Positions 21,381 through 32,128 are shown, counted from the stretch's first letter. The stretch is DNA of 64,000 nt from Prorocentrum cordatum (GCA_963575745.1 CAUYUJ010015833.1:1-64000); one strand, 5' to 3'. Made by a program: numbers and translations. The notes: a model not told the origin generated them from the letters alone.

Positions 21381-22064
21381 CTTATGCCCTTGAAAGAATG
21401 CAGAAACGTGCAATGGCCCTGGACTCGGGCGGAAGGGGGGGAGAGGAAGGAGGTGGGAAAGCGGCAGGTGTTGGAGTATGAATCCCAGGGCGAAGGAAGT
21501 CCTATTTGCACTTACCCAGACCGCTTCTGGGTTTGACGGGCAAATCCTGTCTGGCTAAAAGCCTTGGGCCATGCCCCAGAGGCAATTCGCTTTAAATACT
21601 TCTGACGGGTCGGGGTGGCTTCGCCACTACACGCCCCCCTCAGTCCAGACTGCCTCTGAGAGCAGTAAATGTCGCAAGTGTCACAGACCCAAGCATTCAC
21701 ATCTCTTGGTGATATCTCATGCAGCGGGTGGGGTTCGCAAATCCTCCAACAAGGTCAATCGAAGCCCCCGTGGGGAAGCGCACGAAGGGGGAGCGCACGC
21801 AGGGAGTTGTCGAGCGCCACAGGACGAGAGCACGGTGACCTACGCCGCAACCCGACACGGGCAGCCGAAACGGAGCCGCGACAACGCCGACAACGGGGCA
21901 GAGGGAACACAGCGGCGTCGTGTCAGCATCCCCTCGCCGCCCGCTGGGGATTTCCCTTGCCTGCTCTGGTGCTCCTTATGGCAGCATGATGACTGCGGGC
22001 TCGAGGCAACGACTCGAAGGCAATCCGATCCCTTTGTTCCGGCTACACGCAGGAGTGACCCTGG
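21381..22064. other. Unassigned DNA
   Basis: No domain, repeat or RNA gene recognised. Open frames on both strands are short and overlap. Confidence 0.4.
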
Positions 22065-22212
22065 GTAAGAGTGACCTTCGGTGCGCGGCTTTGGGGGGAC
22101 CGCGGGGGGGCCAAACACAGGCGCGCAAGGCGCTACTATCGCATCGCGCTCGGCGATCGGGGAACCCCATTGTGCCCGCACCAAAGGTCACTCCCGCGAA
22201 AGGTCACTCTTA
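22065..22212. repeat. Inverted repeat / possible MITE, ~148 bp
   Basis: GTAAGAGTGACCTT (22065-22078) is the exact reverse complement of 22199-22212. An inner arm GTGACCTTCGGTGCG (22071-22085) also pairs with 22178-22192 with one mismatch. Foldback potential is high. Confidence 0.7.
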
Positions 22213-22351
22213 CGTCTAGTCGATTGTTGGGCCTCCCCTGCCGCCGGTCTTCCCCATTTCGTCTTTATCGCCCCTTCCCTGTCGCAGGGCATGGCCGCAT
22301 GAACGACCACAGCTCACAGTGAGAGATCAGCGCCTGACCGTGGTACTCAGC

Positions 22352-22567
22352 ACTTTGAAGCTTGGCTGCCCCGATACGCAACACGAAACACGTATCGTAT
22401 TGATACGGAGCTCAACACGTATGCTGAAAACGTAGGTCCGACGCGATACATTCGCCAAAACGTGGTCCAATACGTGGAGCCAACACGCAACGTATTGACA
22501 CGGACGCCTTGAACACGGGACGTATTGCGTTTCAAAACGGGCGTATCGAGGCAACTAAGCTTTGAAA
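22352..22567. repeat. MITE-like element, ~215 bp, terminal inverted repeats
   Basis: The left end (22352-22378, with AAGCTTGGCTGCCCCGATAC) pairs with the right end (22541-22567, with GTATCGAGGCAACTAAGCTT) over about 25 bp with a few mismatches. The interior is relatively AT-rich and dense in ACACGTAT and CGTATTG words, unlike the GC-rich surroundings. No target-site duplication is certain and no coding capacity is visible. Confidence 0.65.
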
Positions 22568-22974
22568 CCATGCGACCGCAGGAATACGGCACAGCCTCTG
22601 CGTAACGGATCAGGAGGTCACAGTCGTTCGCACGATCGCTTATCTGCTTGATCGCTGGCTCAACCGATCACACTTTCGCACGTTCGTTCACTCCATCTTT
22701 CTTGATCAGTCACTGGCGTGCAAGAAACTGCCCCCATGCCACAGGCACATCGTGGATTTCCCTCGGGCCCTCAATCGCTCTGAACATCTCATAGTGCAGC
22801 CGCCGACCCCCACCTGCCCGAGATGAGAAGGCGTGTGAGGCATTTGTCTGTTGCCCCTCTCCTGGTTCTCTCTCCCTCGAGGTCCAACATCCCGCTTGAA
22901 AGGGGGGTGCGTGAAGAGCTCGTCAACACAACTCCTGGGCTACCGCAGCCTCCAACTGCACCCCCCAACTCTTC
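22568..22974. other. Unassigned DNA
   Basis: No gene or repeat recognised. Confidence 0.4.
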
Positions 22975-23610
22975 AAAGATACCCAAGATGGCTTCCAAAA
23001 CGCTCAACAAGGTCTCGAACACGCCAAAAGGCTCTGAAGCAGACCCACGGTAGCTTTAAGATGGCTCAAGAGGCTCCCGAGATGCCCGAAGACAGCCTCA
23101 AGAGAAACCCCCAGAGGGCCTCAAGAAGCAAACATCACTGAGCTCCAACATGTTTTGAAATATGATCTCGCCTCGTCGGACGTCCAAGAGTCCAAGATGG
23201 CACAACAAGCCCCTAGGAAAGGCACAAGGCGGACCAAGAGGCCTCCAAGAGATCCCCGCGACGGACCAAGAGGGCCCCAAGGCGGCCCAAGAGGCCCCCA
23301 AGGCGGCCGAAGAAGCCACCGGAAGTGCCCCCAGGAGGGGCTTCAGAGCGGGAGCTCGAAGGAGCTCCGGGAGCCCACGCTCCCAAGATGGCCTCCCAGG
23401 ACCCCCAGCATGCCCCCGAGGAGTCCTGGCGAGGCAGCCCCCGAAAGATCCTTCGAGAGACTCAAGAGGCCCCACACTGGCCCCAAGATGATTCAACAAA
23501 GGGATTCGAGCATTTTTGGAGTGTCTCCGCGAGGGCCGCAGCGTGGCTCCAAGATGCCCCCAGAAAGCTCACAGAGAACGCCCAAAACGAAAGATCTGCG
23601 AGAACGCCTC
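22975..23610 (+). repeat. CCAAGA-family dispersed repeat, copy 3
   Basis: Dense CCAAGATGGC, CCAAGAGGCC and CCCAAGGCGGCC phrases at irregular 10-25-bp spacing. Confidence 0.75.
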
Positions 23611-23616
23611 CCCAGA

Positions 23617-23794
23617 AATACAGTCAACCCGTATAGTAACGATCGATAAGGATGCAAGGGTCTTGGAAGCCCATTTCGAAGCTTTTCGATCGGGGCGCGG
23701 CCAACGAAGGTGGCCAAGGATGGACCGAAGAGGCAAGGATGCAAGGGTTCCCTTAAGAAGGTCAACCATCCTTACTGTGCGGGTTGACTGTATT
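23617..23794. repeat. MITE-like element, 178 bp, copy 1
   Basis: The left terminus AATACAGTCAACCCGTATAG (from 23617) is the reverse complement of the right terminus ending at 23794 (CCTTACTGTGCGGGTTGACTGTATT) over about 25 bp with three mismatches. The interior includes GATGCAAGGG, TTGGAAGCCCATTTCGAAGC and CCAACGAAGGTGGCCAAGGA, which recur at 26.1 kb. Non-coding. Confidence 0.85.
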
Positions 23795-24255
23795 CTCCCT
23801 TTCTCTCCGCTGCGAGCAAACATATTGTACACAGGAAGGCCCCATAAAAACGCCGACCCAGCAACCCCAGGAGGCCCCGAAGCAGCCTCCAGAACACGGC
23901 CCAGGCGGAACCGCGCCCGTCAAACAAAAAACGGAGCATCGGGTGCTGCTGTGCGGACCTGCTTGCTGTTGGGACGCGACTGGTCCTCCGCTCCGCATCT
24001 GACCTCCACTTGTTCGCTGCTCGCTGCTGCTGCGCCAGCTTGGCGCCAAGCTCACGGATTACACCCACCGCCTTCGATCAGAAGACCCTAGCTTAAAGGG
24101 CTTAGGTCCTGGCTCGGCCTGAATGTACCCGCTCCGCTGGACGGGGAGCGAGACAGAACCAGAGAAACTGGCAGGATATAGCAACGACTCGCTACTTTCT
24201 CATCCAAGGCCGCGTGCTTCCAGAGAGGGGAAAGCAGGAGGCATCTGACGGGCGG
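23795..24255. other. Unassigned DNA
   Basis: No gene or repeat recognised; contains a few CAGGAGGCCCC-like words. Confidence 0.4.
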
Positions 24256-24257
24256 AA

Positions 24258-24306
24258 TCATATATATATATATATGTTTGTATATGTATATATGTATATA
24301 TGTATA

Positions 24307-24339
<33 letters not shown>

Positions 24340-24345
24340 TTGCTG
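24258..24345. repeat. TA / TATG microsatellite
   Basis: Alternating TA with TATG interruptions. Confidence 0.95.
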
Positions 24346-24544
24346 ACTACCTAGGCCTCGAAGCATACCCAGCCACACATGCGCTCTGCTTCAAGCATAC
24401 GTTCCCCAACGAAGATCCCCTCATCGAGCCGAAGGGGAGACAAATTAGGCAGAGGGTGACGAGGAAAAGGAGGAAGGAGGGAGGACGAGGACGATGAGAG
24501 GGGTGACAAGGAAGATGTCCGGAGAAATGATGAGGGGAATGCAA

Positions 24545-25360
24545 CAAGTGGCACGTGTGCCATGGCTCTTGCACACACAGGAAAAAGGGGAAGGGTCGGA
24601 GGGGTGCGCCATGCCGAAATAAAAGAAATGGTCGGGGCGGAGGGGCGCGCTGGCTTGTGAGTGGGTGGGTGGGGGCACATAAAAGAGGTCGGGGCGGAGG
24701 GGCGCGCCGGCTGGCGGTCGGGGGGATGCGGAGGGGGCGCGCGGGGAGGAGGGAATGGAGGCCGCGCTGAAATAAAGGGATCGCGGGGCGGAGGGGGCGC
24801 GCTGGCTGGTGGGTGGGGGGGATGCGGGGGGTGGGCGTGCCGAAATGAAAGGGTCGGAGCGGAGGGGCGCGNNNNNNNNNNNNNNNNNNNNNNNNNNNNN
24901 NNNNNNNNNNNNNNNNNNNNNNNNNNNNNNNNNNNNNNNNNNNNNNNNNNNNNNNNNNNNNNNNNNNNNNNGCTGGCTGGTGGGTGGGGGGAATGCGGAG
25001 GGGGTGTGCCGTGCCGAAAGAACAAGGGTCGGGGCGGAGGGGTGTGCCGTGCCGAAATAAAAGGCGTCGGGGCGGAGGGGGCGCGCTGGCTGGTGGGTGG
25101 GGGGATGCGGAGGCAGTGTGCCGTGCCGAAACAAAGGGGTCGGGGCGGAGGGGTGTGCCGTGCCGAAATAAAGGGGTCGGGCGGAGGGGCGCGCTGGCTG
25201 GTGGGTGAAGGGATGCGGAGGGGGTGTGCCGTGCCGAAGTAAAGTGTCGGGGCGGAGGGGTGTGCCGTACCGAAATACAAGGGTTCGGGGCGGAGGCGCG
25301 CGCTGGCTGGTGGAATGTGTGGGTGATGGAAGGGGTTCCGTGCCGAAATAAAGTGGTCGA
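24545..25360 (+). repeat. GC-rich minisatellite, ~105-114-bp composite period, interrupted by gap
   Basis: Alternating phrases GTCGGGGCGGAGGGGCGCGC, GGCTGGTGGGTGGGGGG and GTGTGCCGTGCCGAAATAAA. After the gap the GCTGGCTGG landmark recurs at about 24972, 25085, 25190 and 25302. Large frames on both strands run through it and are not genes. Confidence 0.85.
24872..24971. other. Assembly gap (100 N)
   Basis: Exactly 100 N within the minisatellite; a scaffolding gap of conventional size, so the true array length is unknown. Confidence 1.
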
Positions 25361-25589
25361 AGCTCTAGACACCCTGTGCGAGAGAATAAAGGATGAGGAG
25401 GATGAGGAGGAGGCGGGAGAGGAAGGCATGATCGGGAGAGCAGGTGGGATGCTACTAATGATCATTCCCTCCTCTTCCACCACCGGCACCACCACATCAT
25501 CATCACCACCACCACCATCATCCAAGGTGGAGATATCGCACGGACATGTCTGAGCTATATTGAGGCCCTGTGGGTCCGTGTTAGAGCCT

Positions 25590-25770
25590 CCTTGGGGCCC
25601 TACCTGGTTGGACTCTCGTGGGCCATCTCGGGGCCTTCTTGGGACATCTCGGAGCGCTTGTGGGCCATGCCGGGGCCGGCTTGCGCCGTCTTGGAGCGTT
25701 CTGGGGTAGTCCTGGGATCCTCAAGCCCTACTGGGGCCCTCCTGGAGGGAGCAGTCGCGGGCCATCTTCA
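25590..25770 (-). repeat. CCAAGA-family repeat, inverted copy
   Basis: GGGCCATCTCGGGGCCTTCTTGGG-like phrases are the reverse complement of the CCCAAGAtGGCC vocabulary used elsewhere. Confidence 0.65.
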
Positions 25771-26073
25771 TTTCGGGACCCTTTTGAAACTCTTGCGGGC
25801 TTTCTCTGGCTCCTGCGAAAGTCTCTCGGAACCGCCCTCGATCCGAGAATGCGGAGTCACAGGCAGTGCTGGAGCAACTCAGCAACCACACACGAGACAC
25901 CCGAACGCAAACAACGGGAACAACTAAACCAACGGGCGCGCGCAGGCTCGGCAGGATGCGCGGAGCGACTGTGCAAACTGTCGGTTTCCAATGCTGCGAG
26001 CCTCTGCATTCGCGTCGGCGGCCTCCTTCTGCTTTTCCCCCGGGGCCGAAGGTCTCTCCGGCGCGGCGACAAG
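25771..26073. other. Unassigned DNA
   Basis: No gene or repeat recognised. Confidence 0.4.
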
Positions 26074-26233
26074 GATACAGCCCACCCGTATAGTAAGGAC
26101 GCTCGACAAGGATGCAAGGGCCTTGGAAGCCCACTTCGAAGCCTTTCGAGCGGGGCGCAGCCAACGAAGGTGGCCAAGGATGGACCGATGAGGCAAAGAT
26201 GCAAGGCTTCCCTTGGGAAGGTCCGCCGACCCC
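26074..26233. repeat. MITE-like 178-bp family, copy 2, left part
   Basis: Starts GATACAGCCCACCCGTATAG and matches copy 1 (23617) collinearly through GATGCAAGGGCCTTGGAAGCC, CCAACGAAGGTGGCCAAGGA and CTTCCCTTGGGAAGGTC. It ends where copy 1 would enter its right terminus. Confidence 0.75.
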
Positions 26234-26299
26234 TTGGGGATCATCGGCGTGTGAGATGCTTCCCCCTCCCCAAACCCCTCCCCCGGGAGCCCGGTCCGG

Positions 26300-27660
26300 T
26301 CGATTTGGAGGGGGGGGGGGGGTCTGGGACGAGCGCTCCACGGGGCTTTTCCTGGCCCAAGAGGGCTTCAAGACGGGCCACGAAGCCCCCAAGCGGCCTC
26401 CAAGACGGCCCACGAAGGCTCCGAGAAGCCAAACGACCGCTCCAAGACGCCCACGATGGCCCCAAGACGGGCCAAGAGGTCTCCAAGACGGCCCCTGAGG
26501 TCCCAAATGAGCCTCCCAAGAGGGCCCAAAGAGTCAAAAATTGCTGATTTTCCAAAGTGTTTTTCGATGTTTTTTGCTTTTCCGCCTTTCCGGCTTCCCG
26601 GCGCTCCAAGACGGGCAAAGAGGCCCCAAAGCTAGCCCCAAGATGGCCCAAGAGGCCCCCAAGACGGCCTCCAGACGGCCCAAGACGGCCCCAAAACGGC
26701 CCAAGAGGTCCCCAAGACGGCCGATTTGGAGGGGGGGGGGGCCGGGACGAGCGCAGCACGGCCGGGACGAGCGGTTCCAGGGTTTTTCCGGGCCCAAGAG
26801 GGCCTCAAGACGGGCCAAGAAGGCTCCAAGAGGCCTCCAAGACGGCCCACGAAGGCTCCGAGACGCCAAACGACCCCTCCAAGACGCCCAAGATGGCCCC
26901 AAGACGGGCCAAGAGGTCTCCAAGGCGGCCCCCGACGTCCCATACAAGTCTCCCAAGAAGGCCCCAAGAGTCTAAAATTGTTGATTTTCCATGGTGTTCT
27001 TCGACGTTTTTTGCTTTTCCGCCTTTCCGGCTTCCCAACGCTCCAAGACGCGCGACGAGGCCCCAAAGATAGCCCCAAGATGGCCCAAGAGGCCCCCAAG
27101 ACGGCCTCCAGACGGCCCAGGACGGCCCCAAGACGGCCCAAGAGGTCCTCAAGACGGCCCAAGAGGGCCGATTTGGAGGCGGGGAGGGGGCCAGGACGAG
27201 CGCAGCACGGCCGGGACGAGCGGTTCCAGGGCTTTTCCGGGCCCAAGAGGGCCTCAAGACGGGCCAAGAAGCCCCCAAGAGGCCTCCAAGACGGCCCACG
27301 AAGGCCCCGAGACGCCAAACGACCGTTCCAAGACGCCCAAGATGGCCCCAAGACGGGCCAAGAGGTCTCCAAGACGGCCCCCGAGGTCCCAAACAAGCCT
27401 CCCAAGAGGGCCCCAAGAGTCTAAAATTGTTGATTTTCCATAGTGTTTTTCGATGTTTTTTGCTTTTCCGCCTTTTCGGCTTCCCGACGCTCCAAGACGG
27501 CCAAAGAGGCCCCAAAGACAGCCCCAAGATGGCCCAAGAGGCCCCCAAGACGGCCTCCAGACGGCCCAAGACGGCCCCAACACGGCCCAAGAGGTCCCCA
27601 AGACGGCCCAAGAGGGCTCCAAGACGGCACCACGAGGGGCCCAAGAGGGCGACCAAACAT
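26300..27660 (+). repeat. 445-bp tandem repeat, three units, CCAAGA-rich
   Basis: Each unit has a GATTTGGAGG plus poly-G start (about 26312, 26722, 27170), then GGGACGAGCGC, a long CCAAGACGGGCC-type run, and an AT-rich patch GTTGATTTTCCA...TTTTTTGCTTTTCCGCC (about 26540, 26985, 27430). The AT-rich patches are about 445 bp apart. The many large frames on both strands arise from the repetition. Confidence 0.9.
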
Positions 27661-27980
27661 GTTGAAACTCTAGCTTTCTGCCCCCAGGAGCCCCAGGGGG
27701 CCCCAAGAGTGCCCCAAGAGGCCCCCAGAGGCCCTCACGAGGCCGCCCAGACGCCCCAAGGAACCCCCAAGAAGCACCCCAGAGGCTCCGAAACGGCCCC
27801 CGAGTGGCTCCAAAACTCGCAGTGTCGCTGTCCGCTCGGACCTCCCCGCGGAACTGCCCGAGACCCTCTGGCGGTGGCGGCGAACAGACACCAAACAAAT
27901 ATCACTCGCCTTTTCACCCCTTCGCAGCTTCTACTACCCCCAGATTGGCATAAACAAGGGGTCGGCGGTGTGGCGTAAGC
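27661..27980 (+). repeat. CCAAGA-type tail, then unassigned DNA
   Basis: To about 27790 the CCCCAAGAGTGCCCCAAGAGG style continues. 27800-27980 is unassigned. Confidence 0.5.
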
Positions 27981-28018
27981 CTAAGAATCAACCGTCCTTA
28001 CTATGCGGGTTGACTGTA
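27981..28018. repeat. MITE-like 178-bp family, right terminus
   Basis: Contains CCTTACTATGCGGGTTGACTG, nearly identical to the right terminus of copy 1 (23770-23792). With the left part at 26074-26233 it forms one element split by about 1.75 kb. Confidence 0.75.
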
Positions 28019-28164
28019 GACGTAGCACCCCGCAGTCGCGGATGAGAGTGAGGGGGCGGCGGGGACGTCGGCAGTCTGCGAGGCGCTGAAGAAGCCCGCC
28101 GCAGGCGCCTAACTTTTACAAATTACGCAGCGAGTCCGCTGCAGGCGCCGATCTTTTCATTAAA

Positions 28165-28300
28165 GCAGCGTGGATGGGTCGCGGGGTAGGTCGCGGGTGG
28201 GTCGCGGGTTGGTCGCAAGTGGGTCGCGGGCCGGGTCGCGGGTGGTTCGCGGGTGGTTCGCGGGTGGGTCGCGGGTGGGTCACGGGCCGGGTTGCGGGGA
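28165..28300 (+). repeat. GGGTCGCGGGT minisatellite
   Basis: About twelve copies of a 9-11-bp unit GGGTCGCGGGT/GGTTCGCGGGT. Confidence 0.9.
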
Positions 28301-28317
28301 GAACGACCACAATAAAC

Positions 28318-28680
28318 AACAACAGTAACAACAACAGCAATAACAGCAACAATAATTTTACCCTCATGCGCGATGTATCCACACGAAGCATGCGACCATC
28401 ATGATAACCATCCCCATCATAGCGGGGTCCGCTATTCCCATTCCCAGATCTCCCGCCCAATGAGGTCTTGCAAACACCTCCTCCGAATTTCAATATATCC
28501 CGCCTCGAAAACGCATGCCCGCGCCTTGCTGCGCCGATGCGAGGCCGCCAGTGGAACCCCAGTCAAGGGTAAAGCACAAGGAAGTATCGAGCGACAGGAC
28601 TGCCTTGGTGGGGATGAGGGCTGTCGGCGAGGCAAGGACCTGGCCCTGAATAGAAAGGGATGAAGTCTCGAGCAGGGCCA
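28318..28680 (+). repeat. CAA tract followed by module E, copy 1
   Basis: A CAACAA/TAACAA tract (28318-28360) precedes E (28368-28680): CCCTCATGCGCGATG, CCATCATGATAACCATCCCC, CCCAATGAGGTCTTGCAAAC, CCCGCCTCGAAAACGCATGC, TAAAGCACAAGGAAGTATCG, GGCAAGGACCTGGCCCTGAA. The same order occurs at 46977-47310 and inverted at 63720-64000. Confidence 0.85.
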
Positions 28681-28689
28681 CTGTTGTTG

Positions 28690-29595
28690 CTGGGAGCGGC
28701 GCCACTGCTGAAGAGAGTAAGGCGCTAATCAGCGTAAAACAAAACGAAGTGTCGAGCGGGAGCGCTGGTTTTGTTGGGACGGCGAGTGTTGGCGGCGAGG
28801 AGGAACACCGCATTGAGTAAGAAGGGAGGACATCTCGAGCGGGAGCCGTGATTTTGTCGGGACGGGGGCTGTCGGCGGCGAGGAACAGCACCGTCCTGAG
28901 GAAAAAAATGAAGTCCCGAACGGGAGCGTTGTTGTTGCTGGGGGCGGCGCCAATTCAAAAGAGAGTATCCAGCGTAAAACTGGAGGAAATCTCGGGCGGG
29001 AGCGCTGGTTTTGTCGGGACGGCGGTTTTCGGCGGCGAGGGGGAGCCCCGCCTTGAGTAAAAAAGGGAGGGCGTCTCGAGCGGGAGCTTTTTTGTTGCTG
29101 GGGGCGGCGCCGATGAGAGAAAGAGTAGCGCGCCAGTCCAAGGTAAAACGGGAGGAAACCTCAAACGGTAGCGCTGGTTTTGTCTGGACGGCGGCTATCG
29201 GCGGCGAGCAAGAGCACTGGCCCTGAGCAAAAAAGGATGAGGTCTCGAGCGGGAGCGATGTTGTTGCTGGGAGCGGCGCCAATTCAAAAGAGAGTATCCA
29301 GCGTAAAACGGGAGGAAATCTCGGGCGGGAGCGCTGGTTTTGTCGGGACGGCGGTTTCCGGCGGCGAAGGGGAGCACCGCCTTGAGTAAAAAAGGGAGGA
29401 GGTCTCGAGCGGGAGCGTTGTTGCTGGGGGCGGCGCCGATGAGAGAAAGAGTAGCGCGCCAGTCCAAGATAAAAACGGAGGAAGTCTCGAGCGGTAGCGC
29501 TGGTTTTGTTGGGACGGCGGCTATCGGCGGCCAGCAAGAGCACCGGCCCTGAGCAAAAAAGGATGAGGTCTCGAGCGGGAGCGTTGTTGTTGATG
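28690..29595 (+). repeat. R array: ~160-bp units built of two ~80-bp halves
   Basis: Landmark GGCGGCGCC recurs at about 28947, 29104, 29271 and 29427. Each unit has two GGAGG..GTCTCGAGCGGGAGCG cores, GGTTTTGTCGGGACGGCGG, and GAGTAAAAAAGGGAGGA. Two alternating forms exist, one with AATTCAAAAGAGAGTATCC and one with GATGAGAGAAAGAGTAGCG. Confidence 0.9.
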
Positions 29596-29820
29596 TTGTT
29601 GGGGGGCCGGTTTTAGCGCCCCCCAAACCGCTCGAGTGTGAGCCTCGTTTCCAATGAAAATGTAACAGGCGCCGAGGCAAGAGCGTCAAAACGCCTGAGG
29701 GGGTCCAACAATAATCCTTGTTTAATAATTAAAATCCAACAACAACAACACCAACACCACCAAGAACAACACCAACACCAACACCAACACCAACACCACC
29801 ACCATCAACAACAATATGTT
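29596..29820 (+). repeat. Module B' and CAA/CAC tract
   Basis: B' (29596-29735): GGGGGGCCGGTTTTAGCGCC, CCGCTCGAGTGTGAGCCTC, GTTTCCAATGAAAATGTAAC, GCGCCGAGGCAAGAGCG, CAACAATAATCC. Then CAACAACACCAACACC units to 29818. Confidence 0.85.
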
Positions 29821-29821
29821 T

Positions 29822-30063
29822 AAGACTGTTCGCCCTTACATGCTCGAGTGTTTAATAACGCGTATTTTCCAAACCCTCGATACCCGCCCTCTTCGTCTTC
29901 GATCGAACCCCTTTTGGGGGGTATACCTTTCTTCCCTGCAGGCCGGGCCCCGGCAAGCGGCGGGGCGGCCGCGGACCGTCGGCCTGGCCAGCGGCAGCGC
30001 TGATCGGCGGGGCGGCCGCGGACCGTCGACCCGACCCCAAGAGGGACGGACAGGGGACCGACC

Positions 30064-30114
<51 letters not shown>

Positions 30115-30566
30115 TCGAAGACGACGGCGACGACGACGACGACGGCGACGACGAGCGAAAGCGAGAGCGAGAGAGAACGACAGCAGGGCCACGAAGGGCA
30201 CGAAGTAGGCCACGAAGGGCGACAGCGGGGACACGAAGGGAATGCGTATGGGGCCACGAAGAGCGCGAACGAGCGGGGGCCACGAAGTGCAGATAATGCG
30301 GGGCCACAGAAGGCAACTATGGGGCCACTGAGGGTAGCAACTGGGCCACGTAGGACAGTGAGGGGGACACAAATGGCGACAACGGGGCCACGAAGGGCAT
30401 GCACATGGGGCCACAACGGGCGCGACTCCTGGGTGCCTGGGTGTCGGGAGCGCGGCGCTTGGGCAAATTGCCGGAAATTCCAACACAAGGCAATTCTTCA
30501 GTAAGTTGCAAGCAAATCTCCAGCGAGAGCGCGACTCCAGAGCGCCAGGAGAGCGATTCCTGAATA
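29822..30566 (+). repeat. Segmental duplication copy 1 (pairs with 40992-41729), begins with module D
   Basis: Collinear with 40992-41729 at visibly over 95 percent identity: module D, the CAGGCCGGGCCCCGGCAAGC block, an ACG microsatellite (three to six units longer here), and a GGGCCACGAAGGGC minisatellite. Frames inside (for example minus 29820-30488) are repeat-derived. Confidence 0.95.
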
Positions 30567-30820
30567 AATTGTAAGGAAATCCCAAGCGGCAGCGCGATTC
30601 CTGAATAAAATGCGAGGAAGTCTCGGGCGGGAGCGGGGGTCCTGGCTAAATTGTAAGGAAGTCTCAGGCGGGAGCCGTTGTTGTTGTTGTAACCTGGGGG
30701 CCAAGGGCCCAGTCTGAGCATCAAGACTTTCCCTGTCAAAAAACAGGGTGCGAGCGTCGAGGGGCACACTTTGATTGAGAAAAACAATATGCACCGGTGG
30801 GGGGATCAACAATAATTATC
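30500..30820 (+). repeat. SR units and module B, copy 1
   Basis: Four short SR units (AAATTGTAAGGAAGTCTCAGG-type cores), then B (30690-30820): GGGGGCCAAGGGCCCAGT, a CCCTGTCAAAAAACAGGG hairpin, GCGAGCGTCGAGGGGCACAC, TTTGATTGAGAAAAACAATA, ending GATCAACAATAATTATCC. Confidence 0.85.
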
Positions 30821-30834
30821 CTTCGGAAATGAGA

Positions 30835-31000
30835 ATTCAACAACAACTACAGCAATCATTATAAGACTGTTCGCTCTTACTTGCCCGTGTGTCATTCAAA
30901 ACGAGTTCCCCACACCCTCTATAACCGCCCTTTTCGTCTTCGATCACACCCCCTTTGGGGGGATTATTTTTCTTTGCGGGGGGCAGCGGGCTTAGACAGG
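30835..31000 (+). repeat. Short CAA tract and module D, copy 2
   Basis: D at 30861-30978: AGACTGTTCGCTCTTACTTG, an ACGAGTTCCC block, CCGCCCTTTTCGTCTTCGAT and the ACCCCCTTTGGGGGG hairpin. Confidence 0.8.
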
Positions 31001-31074
31001 CGGGCAAACTTGAACGGGCGGACAATCCTTCGAGGGCGTACGTGTGCCCGCCATTGGAATTGGTGTGGGCCCTG

Positions 31075-31231
31075 CAAAAAGAGGACGGGGAGAACGAGGG
31101 AGAGTGGGAGGAAGGGAGGGTGAGGGACGAAGGAAGAGGGAAAACGCCAGGAGAGAAGGAGCGAAGAAGGGGATGGTTTTTAAAAGGCAGACAGAGAGAG
31201 AGAGAGAGAGAGACACAAAAAAAGACAGACA

Positions 31232-31263
<32 letters not shown>

Positions 31264-31475
31264 AACAAAAAAAAACAAAAAGAGGGGAGGGAGAGAAAGA
31301 AAAGGGGAGGGAAGAGGCAGCAGAGGTGAGGGAGAAGGGAGGAGGGAAAGGAGGGAGAGGGGATAGGGCAGAAAGGCATAAGGATGAGGGAAAAGAGGAG
31401 GGAGAGAGAAGGGAGGAGAGGAGGGAGGAGGGAGGAGGGAGAGGGAGGAGGATCAGGAAGGTAAGAGCGTGAACG
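31075..31475 (+). repeat. GA-rich purine tract
   Basis: GAGAGA and GGAGGGAGG units with AAAACAAAAA interruptions. Minus-strand Leu/Ser-rich frames across it are artefacts. Confidence 0.85.
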
Positions 31476-31489
31476 TTCGAGGGAGTCCT

Positions 31490-31995
31490 AAGCGAAAGCG
31501 CCGTTCCTGAAGGAAGTCTCGGGCGGGAACCCACGACGGGCGGGCGATCCCCTGACGGGCGGGTCGGGCGGGTCGGGCGGGTGGGACTTGAAACGGGATG
31601 CCTGAGTATGGCGACAGCGCGATTCCTAAGTCAATTGTGACGGCGTCCTTGGCGCAGCGTGTTTCCTGAGCGTCGAAAGCGCGATTTCTAAATACATTGT
31701 ACGGAAGTCACAGGCGAGAGCGCAATTCCTGAATAACATGTACAGGGTTCTCTGGCGGGAGCGGGGATCTTGCTTAAATCGCGAAGAAAACTTGAATCAA
31801 GTGCGAACAAATCTCAAGCGGGAGCGCCGTCCCTGAGTAAATTGTGAAGAAGTCTCAGATGGGAGCGGGGGTCCTGACTAAATTACGAAGAATTCACAAC
31901 CGGGAGCACCGATCCTGAGTAAATTGTGAGGAAGGAAGTCTCAGGCGGGAGCGGGGGTCCTGAGTAAATTGGGAGGAAGTATCAAGCGGGAGCAG
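31490..31995 (+). repeat. SR array: ~41-bp units
   Basis: About ten units of form GGGAGCGCCGTTCCTGAGTAAATTGTGAGGAAGTCTCAAGC with a measured period of 41 bp between 31818 and 31900. The unit shares its core with the R array. Between 31540 and 31590 is a GGGCGGGTC micro-repeat. Confidence 0.85.
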
Positions 31996-32118
31996 TTGTT
32001 GTTGCAATCCGGGGGGCCAAGGGCACAGTTTGAGCACCAAGACTTTCCGAGTCAAAAAACAATATGCGAGCGTCGAGGGGCACACTTTGATTAAGAAAAA
32101 CCATATGCACCGGTGAGG
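31996..32118 (+). repeat. Module B, copy 2
   Basis: GGGGGCCAAGGGCACAGTTTG, a decayed hairpin (GAGTCAAAAAACAATATGCG), GCGTCGAGGGGCACACTTTG and GATCAACAAT. The usual AATTATT continuation is replaced by ACATATAT repeats. Confidence 0.85.
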
Positions 32119-32124
32119 GGGATC

Positions 32125-32128
32125 AACA

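Noticed and set aside
26330-27900. Large overlapping ORFs on both strands, 130-283 codons
   Set aside because: Three 445-bp tandem units translated; frames on both strands repeat the same phrases and no domain is visible.
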